Virus record (IMG/VR): IMGVR_UViG_3300044940_000313
Coordinates: 1-48,776 of that record
DNA length: 48,776 nucleotides
Source: a virus
Reading direction: 5' to 3' (one strand)
Shown here piece by piece: positions 6,821-16,332 of this stretch (positions within the stretch are counted from its first letter, which is position 1; every line of letters begins with the position of its first letter). The position numbers were made by a program, and so were the translations under genes. The notes under the pieces are model-generated. The model did not search any database and was not told the DNA's origin. It saw only the letters and a list, made by a program, of their open reading frames with translations.

Positions 6821-7531
6821 CTAGCACCCAACTCCAAATTCAACAAAGGGATGATCCACACCATAGTAAGAAGAAAAAACATCTCGCATTCCCTTTGGGT
6901 ATTTTTTAAACAGACCAACCTTCCACTGCTCTCTCGCTCGTATGACGCTAATCGACTTTTCTTCTGATAGCGCGCAGTAGAGAAGCCAATCCAATATTCT
7001 GCCCCTAGGGCTACTGCTTAATGAATTGACCGTTAGCCGAAAAACAGCAAACGATCTTTCTAGCGCGCCAAGCCCAACGCCAGCGCAAGACGTTACAACC
7101 GGAAGCACTATGGGCTGCCTCACCAATAACGAACGAAATGACCACGCGCCAGGCTTCAAATTGTCATACGTCCCAAAGTATTTTTTCAGATGATGATATG
7201 CCCAAAGCGCAACAAGACCGCCATCAAGATGCTTGCTTGCAACGCAAAGACCAATTAAATCATCATGCGCGATTTTCTCTTCTTTTTTTCTAGGTCCGCG
7301 ATGAACCAAACCAGGGAAGCCTTCTACAGCACTTTGGCTGTAACACTCTTTAAACAAGTGACGCATTTCTTCACTGCTTAACTCACCTCTTATCGCAGAA
7401 ATGCAACTCATTACTCCCCAGCCATGCCAGCCGTTACCCGTATTCGGCCCATCGCCCGAGTTTGGATCCTCAAGCACCATGCCATCTTCATCAATGTGGC
7501 CCGTTGCCAACATGGCTTCAAAAAGCGTCAT
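6821..7531 (-). CDS. Hypothetical protein, 236 aa
   Basis: 236 aa, start overlapping the previous stop as ATGA. No signal peptide. The middle contains AHDDLIGLCVASKHL and LVALWAYHHLKKYFG, followed by SFRSLLVRQPIVLPVVTSCAGVGLG. I do not recognise the family. It sits between a lipoprotein and a spanin-like protein, after the fibre genes, so host-surface interaction or lysis are possible settings. No catalytic motif is evident. Confidence 0.6.
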   Translation of the reverse strand: MTLFEAMLATGHIDEDGMVLEDPNSGDGPNTGNGWHGWGVMSCISAIRGELSSEEMRHLFKECYSQSAVEGFPGLVHRGPRKKEEKIAHDDLIGLCVASKHLDGGLVALWAYHHLKKYFGTYDNLKPGAWSFRSLLVRQPIVLPVVTSCAGVGLGALERSFAVFRLTVNSLSSSPRGRILDWLLYCALSEEKSISVIRAREQWKVGLFKKYPKGMRDVFSSYYGVDHPFVEFGVGC

Positions 7532-7713
7532 AACTCATCACACAAGTATTCTTTACGCATATCAACCTTGCGACAAGATTTCATCACGTCTGCCTTCCCA
7601 CAAACCCAAACGTCAACGCGGTTATTCACCATGTCGCATGGCGGGCTTTTAACCCTTGGCTTAGGCGCGCAAGCTGAAAGAACTAGCACTGCGATGATAA
7701 ATGTTTTTTTCAT
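7528..7713 (-). CDS. Small lipoprotein (o-spanin-like candidate)
   Basis: 61 aa from the ATG at 7713, which overlaps the fibre stop as ATGA and has AGG seven nt upstream. It starts MKKTFIIAVLVLSACAPKPR: basic n-region, hydrophobic core and lipobox LSAC, giving a mature peptide of about 47 residues with several cysteines. Short outer-membrane lipoproteins are typical o-spanins, and a coiled-coil membrane protein lies at 6507-6794. The extra cysteines and lack of a Pro-rich linker make the call tentative. Confidence 0.55.
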   Translation of the reverse strand: MKKTFIIAVLVLSACAPKPRVKSPPCDMVNNRVDVWVCGKADVMKSCRKVDMRKEYLCDEL

Positions 7714-10463
7714 TGGCATACCTGCTTAATGATACCGAAGTCATCGAAATTGACTCCGTTTGTTGTTGAATTCTGGCCGGTGCTTTGCTCGGCAGAAATT
7801 TTATTGCTAATTGGAATTACTTTTGTAATACCAGGCTGACCTACATCTGTGGCCCCATCGTAAGAAACCGTAGATGAGCCAACAATTACTTTCGCGTAGC
7901 CGTATCTTATTCCAGTGCTTATAACAGACTGAGGACCACTAATGTTAGAGTTTTCATCGTAAAAAGCAAACGGTGAAAAAAGAGCCGTAGTGTTGTAGCC
8001 AAAAACTGAAATTGTATTCAGTGTGTCGTATCCAAACTCAACCCACGTTCCACCCGATTTGCTTAAATTGTAATATATTCTTACATTTGTACCATCGTTT
8101 ACAAAACGAATTCGATAATAAGTGCCAGCAGTAAGGCCTGTTGACGTGCTTGTAATTGTTGTAAACGCACTGCCATTTGCGGCTCTTATCCCTATTTTTC
8201 CATCGCCAGAACTGATAAAACATTGAAAGCCCCACCATGTGTTTACAGCAGTTGCGATAGCATGATTGAAAAGTGTTTTTTGACTTGATAAGTTTGTTGG
8301 CTTTACTTCTTGTTCAAGTACAAACTTTCTATTGTGTAAATTTCTAAATACTGGCGCATCATCATAGAATATCAGCCTACCAGTTGTTTGAGGCTCAAAC
8401 GCTCGCCCATGCAAGAAATCCGAATCGTTTACAAAATCTGCTGAAGTAATCGAGGTATAAGTTGCGCTATGATTAAAGCCCGACCTTTCTTCAGCAGCCG
8501 ATACCGTATCCACAACTCCAGTTGTGACGTTTTTTCTGCTATAATTGTTTAAGCCTGGAACCGTTAAAAAAACTAAATTAGGATCATAATTAGCGTACCC
8601 AGCCTGGGACGGTGTTGTAAACGTAGATGCAGACGTTCCAGTGCCAAAAGTCAGCTCTGATTTAAAAACATGACCACTGACTGGGAGATACGACGTACTC
8701 GATGCGTTAGTTCTTCTAGTTACAAGCTGCGCCTTTCCAGCTCCAGCAAGGCTAACGCCGACTTCCTGGTCCCACATTGCAGAGCCAAGCACATGGCTTG
8801 CAAGCGCGGTTGAGAAATCATAAATCCACTCGCCGTTGACTTCAAAAACGAAATCCTCGCCAGAGTTTGCAGCCCAAGTAGAGCCATCATAGCTGGCTGA
8901 TGTTCCACCCGAATACGGGTTCGAGTTTGAGTGCGCGATTTCTATGTAGTTTGAACTACTGACTGGGTAGGTGCTTTTAATAACAAAAGAGTGGCTTCCG
9001 GTTAGGGATAAGGTATCAACTGTGAAAAAACACCACTGGCCACTTGTGTTTTTTGTTATTTTGTCAGCTTGATAGCTATTTATTGACGTTGCTAGCGCTG
9101 TGTTATCTGGGAACCCACCTGACTGTCCCTGCACTTCAAGCGTAATATTGTGGCCAGTAGGCACACTTCCAGTTTGCCGCAAGCGAACTGCCACAGTTCT
9201 AAAACGGCTAGAAGACGTTGTTAGAGTCTGCCCCATCTGCGTTCGAGCTGTAATGTCTCGAAGCCCACGCCAAACATTTTGTGAATACTGCGAAATATTC
9301 GCGCCAACGAAGCTAGTAATATCCCTAACCTCAACAGCAGACGCTCTGCGAATTCCGTCAGGATGGACAGTGGCGTAAGACAAAAGTAAATTGTTAGCCG
9401 CCGATGGGTTTGATTTTAATTCTGATCTTAAAGCCCTAAATTCGTTTTCGCTCTGAATTGATGACCAGCCAAGATGTGTATCCAGCGTGACTGCTTGCGT
9501 AGTTACTCTTTCGGCTGGAGTTGCGGGCGAAGAAATTGGCAAAGAAAATAAAACAGAGATCCCGTCTGAAATCCTGCGAGCTGATATAGCAATATTAGCA
9601 CCCGCAATTGTGGCGTCTCGCAAAGCGTAGTTGCCATTTTGCAAAACATCAGATGATGTCGATGTTAAATTGGGTTGATCAAAATATCTAAAATTAATAT
9701 TACTAGAGCCGTTTTTTGTAAGAATAAAAGACCTATGAGAGCCCCCCGATCCAGTGACAACAGAAATCAAAGGCGAAGACGCTGAGTGGCTAATTGAAAT
9801 AGATGATACACCCACATGCGTAGCGCCGCCATTTGAGTAGAAACGCATATCAGCGAATGAACTACTTAACGCAACGGCTATCCAGCTTAAATCAGTTTTG
9901 TCAGCGTCTACGTTTCCATAAACTGAGTTGCCGCTTATGTAGCCAACACGCCCAGCGGCAGCCGAAGTCATATACCCATCAACACCAGTGCTTGGCGTGT
10001 CAGAAAGGGTAGGGCTTGCATCTGATAAATCAGTGTAAACACCGAAAACAGCGCGGTCAGTAGAAATATTTCCAGAGTAAAGACAAAATACCTTTCCGTT
10101 GTTGGCTACAACTATATGACCATTGTTGTTGTTTTCAAATAACCCACTAAATGATTCATTAAAATTAGAGCCAGAATCCTTTGTGGTCACAAATTTAGTC
10201 CAATTAACGCCAGAATCCTTTGTGTAGAAAAAGTGATAAACGCTATTGCCAGAAGTTTTTTCAAGAACCTTGGCGAAGCCATAAACTCCGTTTGGCGACA
10301 TTTGAGACGCACTAGCTAAAACACTTCCAGTCAAATTGCCCTGCTCGGTAAATATATCCTCAAGGCTTGAGCACGAGCTCTTCCAGAAAGAAAAAGGAAT
10401 GCAAAAGCCGGAACTAATAACGAATAAAACAACTATAGATAATAGTTCTGTAATTTTTTTCAT
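7710..10463 (-). CDS. Large fibre-like protein with signal peptide and lectin-like C-terminal domain
   Basis: 917 aa. It begins MKKITELLSIVVLFVISSGF, a Sec-type signal: two lysines, then a hydrophobic core, with cysteines just after. The rest is Ser/Thr/Asn/Gly-rich and predicted beta, like tail-fibre or tailspike ectodomains. Residues of roughly 690-830 (KFVLEQEVKPTNLSSQK, GFQCFISSGDGKIGIR, TAGTYYRIRFVNDGTNVRIY) resemble a concanavalin/LamG-type jelly roll that could bind glycans. Position after the baseplate genes suggests receptor binding. An N-terminal signal is unexpected for a virion protein assembled in the cytoplasm, so a secreted or outer-membrane role is possible. Confidence 0.65.
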   Translation of the reverse strand: MKKITELLSIVVLFVISSGFCIPFSFWKSSCSSLEDIFTEQGNLTGSVLASASQMSPNGVYGFAKVLEKTSGNSVYHFFYTKDSGVNWTKFVTTKDSGSNFNESFSGLFENNNNGHIVVANNGKVFCLYSGNISTDRAVFGVYTDLSDASPTLSDTPSTGVDGYMTSAAAGRVGYISGNSVYGNVDADKTDLSWIAVALSSSFADMRFYSNGGATHVGVSSISISHSASSPLISVVTGSGGSHRSFILTKNGSSNINFRYFDQPNLTSTSSDVLQNGNYALRDATIAGANIAISARRISDGISVLFSLPISSPATPAERVTTQAVTLDTHLGWSSIQSENEFRALRSELKSNPSAANNLLLSYATVHPDGIRRASAVEVRDITSFVGANISQYSQNVWRGLRDITARTQMGQTLTTSSSRFRTVAVRLRQTGSVPTGHNITLEVQGQSGGFPDNTALATSINSYQADKITKNTSGQWCFFTVDTLSLTGSHSFVIKSTYPVSSSNYIEIAHSNSNPYSGGTSASYDGSTWAANSGEDFVFEVNGEWIYDFSTALASHVLGSAMWDQEVGVSLAGAGKAQLVTRRTNASSTSYLPVSGHVFKSELTFGTGTSASTFTTPSQAGYANYDPNLVFLTVPGLNNYSRKNVTTGVVDTVSAAEERSGFNHSATYTSITSADFVNDSDFLHGRAFEPQTTGRLIFYDDAPVFRNLHNRKFVLEQEVKPTNLSSQKTLFNHAIATAVNTWWGFQCFISSGDGKIGIRAANGSAFTTITSTSTGLTAGTYYRIRFVNDGTNVRIYYNLSKSGGTWVEFGYDTLNTISVFGYNTTALFSPFAFYDENSNISGPQSVISTGIRYGYAKVIVGSSTVSYDGATDVGQPGITKVIPISNKISAEQSTGQNSTTNGVNFDDFGIIKQVCQ

Positions 10464-10464
10464 T

Positions 10465-10980
10465 TTAGAAATCCTGTACTACGCTTCCATAAACTGTCGA
10501 GCCATCATACACGAAAGTATACACGTCTGATTTGTTGCCTACGGTCTGCGTGGGCGCAGTGCCGCCGGACCACAAAACGCTAGCTGGCCACGTCACTGTA
10601 TAGTTTGAAACTGTATTGGTAACACGAACGACAATCACGCCTACGCGAAGGTTAGAAAACGTGAATGTTGTGTTAGCCGATAGGGTTTTCGTGAAAATAT
10701 TCCCTAGTGACCAATCAATATTGGACGCGCTGATTGGGGTAGATGGTCCCGCTTCCGTTGGGCTAGTAATATCTTGAAACGTAGTGCCATCGTTCGTGAA
10801 TTGCCACTTGCTTGTACCGTCATTCCACTTGATGGAAGGTCTAGTCGCTGCTGGCGCGGTCGTCCTTGCGCGAATCAGCTTATCACTATCAGTGCCGTCG
10901 CCGATATCAAGTTTATTCGTAAGTATTTGAGCGTTTGCCGAAGCTGATAAAAATAAAAATAACGCGACTATGGCTTTCAT
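10465..10980 (-). CDS. Signal-peptide-bearing fibre-like protein
   Basis: 171 aa. The ATG at 10980 overlaps the previous stop (TAATG). MKAIVALFLFLSASANAQIL is a textbook Sec signal with an ANA-Q cleavage site. The mature part is Ser/Thr-rich and beta-predicted, with SIKWNDGTSKWQFTNDGTTF resembling fibre-shaft modules, and ends in aromatic-rich strands. It lies between a tail-fibre protein and the 917-aa signal-bearing protein, so the two are probably partners. No family recognised beyond general phage fibre character. Confidence 0.6.
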   Translation of the reverse strand: MKAIVALFLFLSASANAQILTNKLDIGDGTDSDKLIRARTTAPAATRPSIKWNDGTSKWQFTNDGTTFQDITSPTEAGPSTPISASNIDWSLGNIFTKTLSANTTFTFSNLRVGVIVVRVTNTVSNYTVTWPASVLWSGGTAPTQTVGNKSDVYTFVYDGSTVYGSVVQDF

Positions 10981-11792
10981 TAGATGCTCCTCCAAGTGAT
11001 TGCATTCGAGTATAAGTTTAATTTTTGATACTGAGTATCCAGTTCTACAGTATTCGTTCCATTGATTCCGTCACCGCCAGACACCACGCAATCGTTTGAC
11101 GAGTTATCAACACGAATAATCGTGTAATGGCGACCTTCGGCGGCCTTTGCGCCAGGAAGCGTAAACGTTCCACTAGCGTTGCTACAATCTAGTTCTATGA
11201 TGTCATCATTCACTGAAATAGCAGAATTGCCCTTCAGCACTTTAACTCGGCTGCGACGCTTTCGTGGACGATCCGTCACGCCAATATCTAGGTTTGCTTG
11301 CGTCAGAACTGTTGTCGATGGCTCGCTATACACGCCTGCAAGCACAATGTCGCCCGCTTGAGTCGCGGGATACGCAGGATTAACACCCTGCGCTCCGTTA
11401 AGAAGTAAAAAATCATACCCAAACTGTTGGTGCAAAGGTACTTGGTTTGATGGGTTCGTCGGCTGCGGGATCAAAGTAGTGTTTGTAACTTTTGGCCGAA
11501 GAATCAACAAATCACGCCTGGGGTTCAAAGTGGGGGCTGTAATAGTTGTGGAAAGAGATGGGCTAACCACTACCATTCTACCGTTTTCATTTACTGCTAT
11601 ACCAGTAGACACAGTGAGTGTCATGCCGCCGCCTGGCGAAACGACAAGGCCATCAAGGACAGCAGCTCCAGTTAGTCCTTCAAAAAGTCCTTCAATGGAG
11701 CCGCGAAGCCACTGCTGTAAATTCTGGAAATCAGTTGGTGACCATAAATATTTCTGATAAAAATTGAAATTTCTGATGTCTGTCAGAGCCAT
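10980..11792 (-). CDS. Tail fibre / baseplate-distal protein
   Basis: 270 aa with GGAG ahead of the ATG. The N-terminal 120 residues (FYQKYLWSPTDFQNLQQWLRG, then DGLVVSPGGGMTLTVSTGIAVNENGRMV) resemble the baseplate-attachment part of phage fibres. The C-terminus (SNASGTFTLPGAKAAEGRHY) looks like a beta-helical or knob segment seen in many fibre ends. It follows gp48 in the baseplate operon, where Mu-like phages carry the fibre gene. Probably a short fibre or fibre adaptor. Confidence 0.6.
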   Translation of the reverse strand: MALTDIRNFNFYQKYLWSPTDFQNLQQWLRGSIEGLFEGLTGAAVLDGLVVSPGGGMTLTVSTGIAVNENGRMVVVSPSLSTTITAPTLNPRRDLLILRPKVTNTTLIPQPTNPSNQVPLHQQFGYDFLLLNGAQGVNPAYPATQAGDIVLAGVYSEPSTTVLTQANLDIGVTDRPRKRRSRVKVLKGNSAISVNDDIIELDCSNASGTFTLPGAKAAEGRHYTIIRVDNSSNDCVVSGGDGINGTNTVELDTQYQKLNLYSNAITWRSI

Positions 11793-11807
11793 TCTTGCAT
11801 CTCCATT

Positions 11808-12650
11808 TTATGTTGTAAGTCCACTGTAACCAGTAGAGCTCAAGTTATCTATTGTTATGCAATTGACGCCGGATGTTTCATCAACATCTGTGACTACGTT
11901 AGTCAAAGCATAATCTGCTGGGTTTAAGTTTTGTATTATCATCTCTGGACTCCTCGCCGGTGCTGTGTCAGACAGTTGACGCTTCAACTGCTCAAGGCTA
12001 GTACCTGTTATTTGATAATTAAATACTCTAATCGTGTAGCCATAGAATGAAAACTGAGAGTCATAAAGATCAGGTCCGTAAACATCTGATAGCTTCGTAT
12101 CATCACCAATTTTGTTTTCGCCTAAGCGCCAACCGAGGTCTTTAATCACATTGCAGTATTCAGCATTACTAAAGCCATACTCATGCCAATGCTTAAACCC
12201 CCTGAGATAAGTTTCAGTGCCTAGCTTTGATTCGCCAAGCGCCCACACGTTTTTTCCATCCCCACACTCTTCGACAACTTGAACATAAACGCCAGGCGGG
12301 ACGTATGACGCTACAAGGATCAATACTTCCCAAAGATTAATCTTTGGCTGCTTTCTAACTTTAGCAATAACTCGATCTCTTAGGTCCTGTAGCGTGACTG
12401 ATGAATCAAAACTCGCGCCAATAAACATTTTTTCTACCCAGCTTGCTATTCTTTCATCAGCAGTTTGAGGGAAGTTATTGGCGTCAATTCTTTCTAAATT
12501 TTCATAAGCAGTAGCAAGGACTCCGGCAATGCTATCCATATCCGCAGTGGAATAAAACGCCGAAGGCGCACCGTCAGGGTAAACACCTTCCGGCAGCTCT
12601 CTTTGTAGCAGTCGGTATAGCTCATTTCTTGTTAGAAACTTGCCTGGCAT
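11808..12650 (-). CDS. Mu gp48-like baseplate/tail protein (DUF2313 type)
   Basis: 280 aa, ATG immediately after the gp47 gene's upstream boundary. The N-terminal half (LLQRELPEGVYPDG, DMDSIAGVLATAYENLERI, ADERIASWVEKM) follows the gp48/DUF2313 pattern, a baseplate wedge protein linking gp47 to the fibre. It lies between gp47 and the fibre gene, the usual Mu-like order. It is longer than Mu gp48 owing to a Trp/Tyr-rich insert with two similar units (VWALGESKLGTETYLRG and WRLGENKIGDDTKLSD). Confidence 0.75.
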   Translation of the reverse strand: MPGKFLTRNELYRLLQRELPEGVYPDGAPSAFYSTADMDSIAGVLATAYENLERIDANNFPQTADERIASWVEKMFIGASFDSSVTLQDLRDRVIAKVRKQPKINLWEVLILVASYVPPGVYVQVVEECGDGKNVWALGESKLGTETYLRGFKHWHEYGFSNAEYCNVIKDLGWRLGENKIGDDTKLSDVYGPDLYDSQFSFYGYTIRVFNYQITGTSLEQLKRQLSDTAPARSPEMIIQNLNPADYALTNVVTDVDETSGVNCITIDNLSSTGYSGLTT

Positions 12651-13844
12651 TTAGAAAAGCTCCACAGTTATTGTTCCAGGCTCTGGTAAATCAGTTTCAA
12701 GCACATAGCGGTTAGCTCCCGACGCGCTTAGATTCAGCACCTGCCTATCAGTCACAAACTCACCAATTGCGCCAACGGTTATTGGGCTAGATGATAAATT
12801 GAAGTCGATCGTCTCTTCGATTTCGGATGCTACAACAAAGCCAGACGCACCGAACCTGCGTCCACCGGCAGGAGTCTTGTAAATAGCGCGCTTCACTTCA
12901 CGAACGACAAGCTGCTCTTGCGTTAGCTGCTGGCCAGCCGGTATCGTATTAAGCCCGCCGTCAACAAAGCGCACCTTGACTGTGACGTCAATACTGATAG
13001 GCGTGGGCTTTAAAACCGTTGCGCAATCAGTTAGCGGCTTTTTAATATCAATGTACTCTTGCACGCGCTGAACCAATTGGTTTGATGGCTCACGCACTAC
13101 GGGGTCGCCAGCGTCGACGGCAGCATCTATGTCCGTAGTTCCAGCGGTCAGTACAACCCCAACGGTTCCAGGTCCGTATAAGAAGCGAATTACTTCAGCA
13201 TCTACTACAGATGGATCTGCTTCCTTTGCCCAGGCGCGATAGTCATTTCGCGTGCCGCCAGCGGGCGGGGTTCTTAATCTTGCAAGTATTCTCTCCCTTG
13301 CTTCATCATTACTCTCGACGTTTCTACCATCAGAAATATCAGTCAAAGCTACTGCTGTGGAATTTACTCCGATTATTGGGCTTGAAAACGTCAAAGATGC
13401 GCCCTCTAGCAAGTTTTGATCTTGCCCAGCGGCAACAGAAATCACAGGCACGGAACCAGTAGTAGTCGTAAACGTGAAGCTGTTACTCGTCTTATACACG
13501 TTGCCGTTTGGCGAATAAACAAGCTCAGTGTTAATAGCAATTGCAGCGCCCACAGTGCCAGTGACGCCGATTGTTCCCTCGGCCTGCTGCGCCTGAATGA
13601 AGCCGCTGCCGAAATACAAATCAAGATGACGCTCAAGCGCATCCCGCCTTGCAGATTGTGGAAACGCGTCGTCAGAGATTTTTCTTTGATCCGCGTATGC
13701 GCCAGCAACAACACCGCCTACGACCTGCCCCCTAATAAACCAATCAGAATCCTGCTGGTCTCGATTAATCTCGGGCTTTAAGCCCTTGAGGTAAGTCAAA
13801 TACTCATTTGCGATTTCTTCAGGCGTTTTAAATTTAATTGCCAT
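12651..13844 (-). CDS. Baseplate J-like protein (Mu gp47)
   Basis: 397 aa with AAAGGA before the ATG. Features of the baseplate_J/gp47 family: an N-terminal DADQRKISDDAFPQSARRDALERHLD-type segment, and a central NDEARERILARLRTPPAGGTRNDYRAWA region in which the 'PP-GGT-DY--WA' pattern is diagnostic. It is the wedge protein that triggers baseplate conformational change. Directly precedes gp48. Confidence 0.92.
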   Translation of the reverse strand: MAIKFKTPEEIANEYLTYLKGLKPEINRDQQDSDWFIRGQVVGGVVAGAYADQRKISDDAFPQSARRDALERHLDLYFGSGFIQAQQAEGTIGVTGTVGAAIAINTELVYSPNGNVYKTSNSFTFTTTTGSVPVISVAAGQDQNLLEGASLTFSSPIIGVNSTAVALTDISDGRNVESNDEARERILARLRTPPAGGTRNDYRAWAKEADPSVVDAEVIRFLYGPGTVGVVLTAGTTDIDAAVDAGDPVVREPSNQLVQRVQEYIDIKKPLTDCATVLKPTPISIDVTVKVRFVDGGLNTIPAGQQLTQEQLVVREVKRAIYKTPAGGRRFGASGFVVASEIEETIDFNLSSSPITVGAIGEFVTDRQVLNLSASGANRYVLETDLPEPGTITVELF

Positions 13845-13860
13845 GATTATTATCCTTTAC

Positions 13861-14229
13861 CTAGACCTGCGGCAGGTCAATAACGTCTTCTTTTCCACCG
13901 TCCGACACAATGCTTGCCTGCATACCAATGCCGTGACGCGCGGTTGAGGTCGTAGTTACAGTGATCGAATCAGCTCGTGAGTCATCAAGTATTGGCTGCA
14001 ATGCTTGCGCAGCTATGCTTTCAAGAAATGAAGCATCTTCAGTGGTGCGTCGCTTTTTAACTAAATGAAAATCACTTCCAAACGTCGAACTAGGAGCGTA
14101 GAGCCACTGTAACCGCCTTGTTTTGAGCCTAAAATACGCAGGAACTGTGAGGGAATCCGTCTCAACTGGGGAACCATTATTCATAACATAATCGCCCGTT
14201 TTTGGATCAATTAGCCAGCTTTTAGCCAT
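13861..14229 (-). CDS. Mu gp46-like baseplate wedge protein
   Basis: 122 aa, shorter than or similar to other phage GP46 proteins. It begins AKSWLIDPKTGDYVM and has FLKTRR-type and SIAAQALQPILDD segments that recall gp46, followed by a basic, beta-rich C-terminus. It lies between the spike (gp45) and gp47, the expected position. It would bind the hub side of the wedge. Confidence 0.75.
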   Translation of the reverse strand: MAKSWLIDPKTGDYVMNNGSPVETDSLTVPAYFRLKTRRLQWLYAPSSTFGSDFHLVKKRRTTEDASFLESIAAQALQPILDDSRADSITVTTTSTARHGIGMQASIVSDGGKEDVIDLPQV

Positions 14230-14230
14230 A

Positions 14231-14452
14231 TTAGCTAACCGTCCCCGTCGTAGAAACGGCGCCGCCAGCGCCAGGACCGGTCAACACCGTGCCAGTACTA
14301 GAAACATCTGCGTTTGCTTGAATGTATTCCACTATTGCTTCAGAGTCGGCAAGCAACCATGCATCAAGCTGACTATCGTTAGTTGCCGGACCAAAAGCTG
14401 CGATGATTTTTGATTTACGCAGTGCCGCAAGGCCCGCACCTGTCATTGCCAT
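14231..14452 (-). CDS. Small baseplate-region protein, 73 aa
   Basis: 73 aa with the start overlapping the spike stop by one base (TAATG). It begins AMTGAGLAALRKSKIIAAFG, with SEAIVEYIQANADVS in the middle and a Gly/Thr-rich tail. Similar short proteins occur between gp45 and gp46 in myophages, but I cannot assign a function. It is probably a minor structural component, given its conserved-looking position and tight coupling. Confidence 0.6.
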   Translation of the reverse strand: MAMTGAGLAALRKSKIIAAFGPATNDSQLDAWLLADSEAIVEYIQANADVSSTGTVLTGPGAGGAVSTTGTVS

Positions 14453-15060
14453 TAATTGCCCCCCTTCTCCCCGAATATCTTATCTGAAAGTATAGCGTTA
14501 TCGTTTATCGGTGTCGCCTTCAAAGCGTTGTACTGCGCTGCGTTTTGAGGAACGCTTGTGGGATAACCTGGAAGCCCACTGACATGAGTTTCCGCAGCTA
14601 ACTGCTGCAACAAATCCTGGGCAAACTTTTTAAATACTTTGCCTAGAACAAAATTCTCATTGGCCGACTCAGAGCCGATCCGTACGTCACCTGCTTCATC
14701 TACAATCTTTGGCGTCGTAGTACGAACTGTTCCCTTTGATACATAAATTTTTTCGCCAAGCTCATTGTAGAGCATCACTTCGCCTTGCGCGAGCTGCGGT
14801 CTTTTTGAATCTCTATGGCCAATCACTATCCAATTCATGTGCTCGCCTTGCCTCGCGTTGCATTGAATCGTCCCGTTAGGCGCTCGGCTTACAAGCCCGT
14901 ACGGATGAACGACCGGCCTATTTTCAATTGTTGGCATTCCTGGGTATAGCTGGCCGATGCTTTCTGTTTGATTTGTATTGCCGTCGGTTACGCCAGAAAG
15001 AATGACTTGCATCTGGCGTTTTATTTCATTTCTAATGAACCTGATTAGCTCCGAATCCAC
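14452..15060 (-). CDS. Mu gp45-like baseplate spike protein
   Basis: 202 aa starting at a GTG right after the gpP stop. An N-terminal OB-fold region (HPYGLVSRAPNGTIQCNARQ, then QLAQGEVMLYNELGEKIYVS) is followed by a short beta-helical stretch (VRIGSESANENFVLG), the arrangement of the Mu gp45/P2 gpV membrane-piercing spike. The C-terminal tail ENFVLGKVFKKF to PINDNAILSDKIFG differs from Mu. It would form the trimeric needle at the tail tip. Confidence 0.82.
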   Translation of the reverse strand: MDSELIRFIRNEIKRQMQVILSGVTDGNTNQTESIGQLYPGMPTIENRPVVHPYGLVSRAPNGTIQCNARQGEHMNWIVIGHRDSKRPQLAQGEVMLYNELGEKIYVSKGTVRTTTPKIVDEAGDVRIGSESANENFVLGKVFKKFAQDLLQQLAAETHVSGLPGYPTSVPQNAAQYNALKATPINDNAILSDKIFGEKGGN

Positions 15061-16332
15061 TTACTTACTCCTAACATCTGCTACGATAGTGCCAAGCCTA
15101 CAAAAATAGAGCAAAGTCCTTTGGCCGCTTCGATCCATGGAATACTCAACTTGAAACAAATACATCTTTTCCTCAATGCTGCCACGATCGTATGACACAT
15201 TATAGCAAGTATCTACCTGGAATGGCTGCGCGTTATCGTTATAGTGGCCAGGCAGCGATGCTTGAACGATAACTTCTTTGTGGTTAGCCCTCGCGATTTC
15301 GCGCTTTGCATACGCTTGCAGAATTGATCCGCCAGCGGCCTGGTCGCCAACAATAGGGAACACCTCATCCCGTAGCCTTTGGCCGTTTGCCAACTCAATT
15401 GTGTTTATTTGAGATAGAGACTGAGCATCAGAGCCATTCGGAGCTGAAACAACTACCCCCTTTGGGACATTCCACTTTAGGCTTCTCAGCCTATTCGGAC
15501 CCGCTGCTGCATTATATATTCTTTGACCAACTGGGGTTCGATCTTGTGTTGCTTCCTGGCCGGACCATATCGGAACTATAATGTTTGGGATTTGTGTTGA
15601 AGACCTCAAAACTTTAATCGCAGTCACGTTTGAGTATCGCCTGCTTTTTGAAACAATTATTTCGCCAGCAGGCGCTTGCCTCATGTTTGGCTTACCGACG
15701 ACTAACGAACCATCGCCGGATAACCAGAATATGCAATTGAGTGGCTCACAAAAACGCTGTAGTGCGCTCAATTTTGTCTCACCTGGTTCGGTTGCGAATA
15801 AATAATTCCCAGTTGGCGCATCTTGTAGCACGACTTTTTGAATGACAGTATTTTCTACGAGTGTTTTAACTGCTTGAATCAATGGTGCTCTGTTTGCCCA
15901 AATTGGCTTATCCTGTACGCTTATTGCATCTTGATCCTCAAGCTGGCAAAGAAGATCACGCCCAGTGACGGTGACCATTTCACCGCCATCTCCATCGATG
16001 CCAATTTCAATGCTATCAATAACGCCAGTCGATACGCTGTAGCCGTTTGCCTCAAGCACGGCCTGGTCGCCCTCTTTCACTTGTTCATAAAACGGCGGAC
16101 CATCAGGTGCTGCAAAAGTAAATGAAAATGTGTCTACGGGAATCAGTATTGAGCTGCTAAACGAATAACTAATAAAATCTTGCAGCACGATAGAACTAGA
16201 GCCATCTAGTGGCTTAATGATAAGCCGAACGGGCGGCATTCTGCCTTCGCTTTGCAAGTATTCCTGCAAAGCGTTTTCTCTTTGCGAAGTAAAGGAGCCT
16301 TGCTTTTTTCTTGGCAGAATAGTAGTCGTCAT
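15061..16332 (-). CDS. Mu gpP-like baseplate hub (gp44/gp27-like)
   Basis: 423 aa, starting in an ATGA overlap with gpN. Hub-type features: an N-terminal beta domain (RLIIKPLDGSSSIVLQDF, FSFTFAAPDGPPF), then MVTVTGRDLLCQLEDQD and SALQRFCEPLNCIFWLSGDG, typical of Mu gpP and gp27-like hubs. It carries the spike gp45 and anchors the tail tube. Operon order gpN-gpP-gp45-gp46-gp47-gp48 matches Mu. Confidence 0.85.
   Translation of the reverse strand: MTTTILPRKKQGSFTSQRENALQEYLQSEGRMPPVRLIIKPLDGSSSIVLQDFISYSFSSSILIPVDTFSFTFAAPDGPPFYEQVKEGDQAVLEANGYSVSTGVIDSIEIGIDGDGGEMVTVTGRDLLCQLEDQDAISVQDKPIWANRAPLIQAVKTLVENTVIQKVVLQDAPTGNYLFATEPGETKLSALQRFCEPLNCIFWLSGDGSLVVGKPNMRQAPAGEIIVSKSRRYSNVTAIKVLRSSTQIPNIIVPIWSGQEATQDRTPVGQRIYNAAAGPNRLRSLKWNVPKGVVVSAPNGSDAQSLSQINTIELANGQRLRDEVFPIVGDQAAGGSILQAYAKREIARANHKEVIVQASLPGHYNDNAQPFQVDTCYNVSYDRGSIEEKMYLFQVEYSMDRSGQRTLLYFCRLGTIVADVRSK

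Noticed and set aside
13416-13781. Long plus-strand frames opposite baseplate genes
   Set aside because: They have no ribosome site, no family signal and lie fully antisense to well-supported baseplate J sequence.
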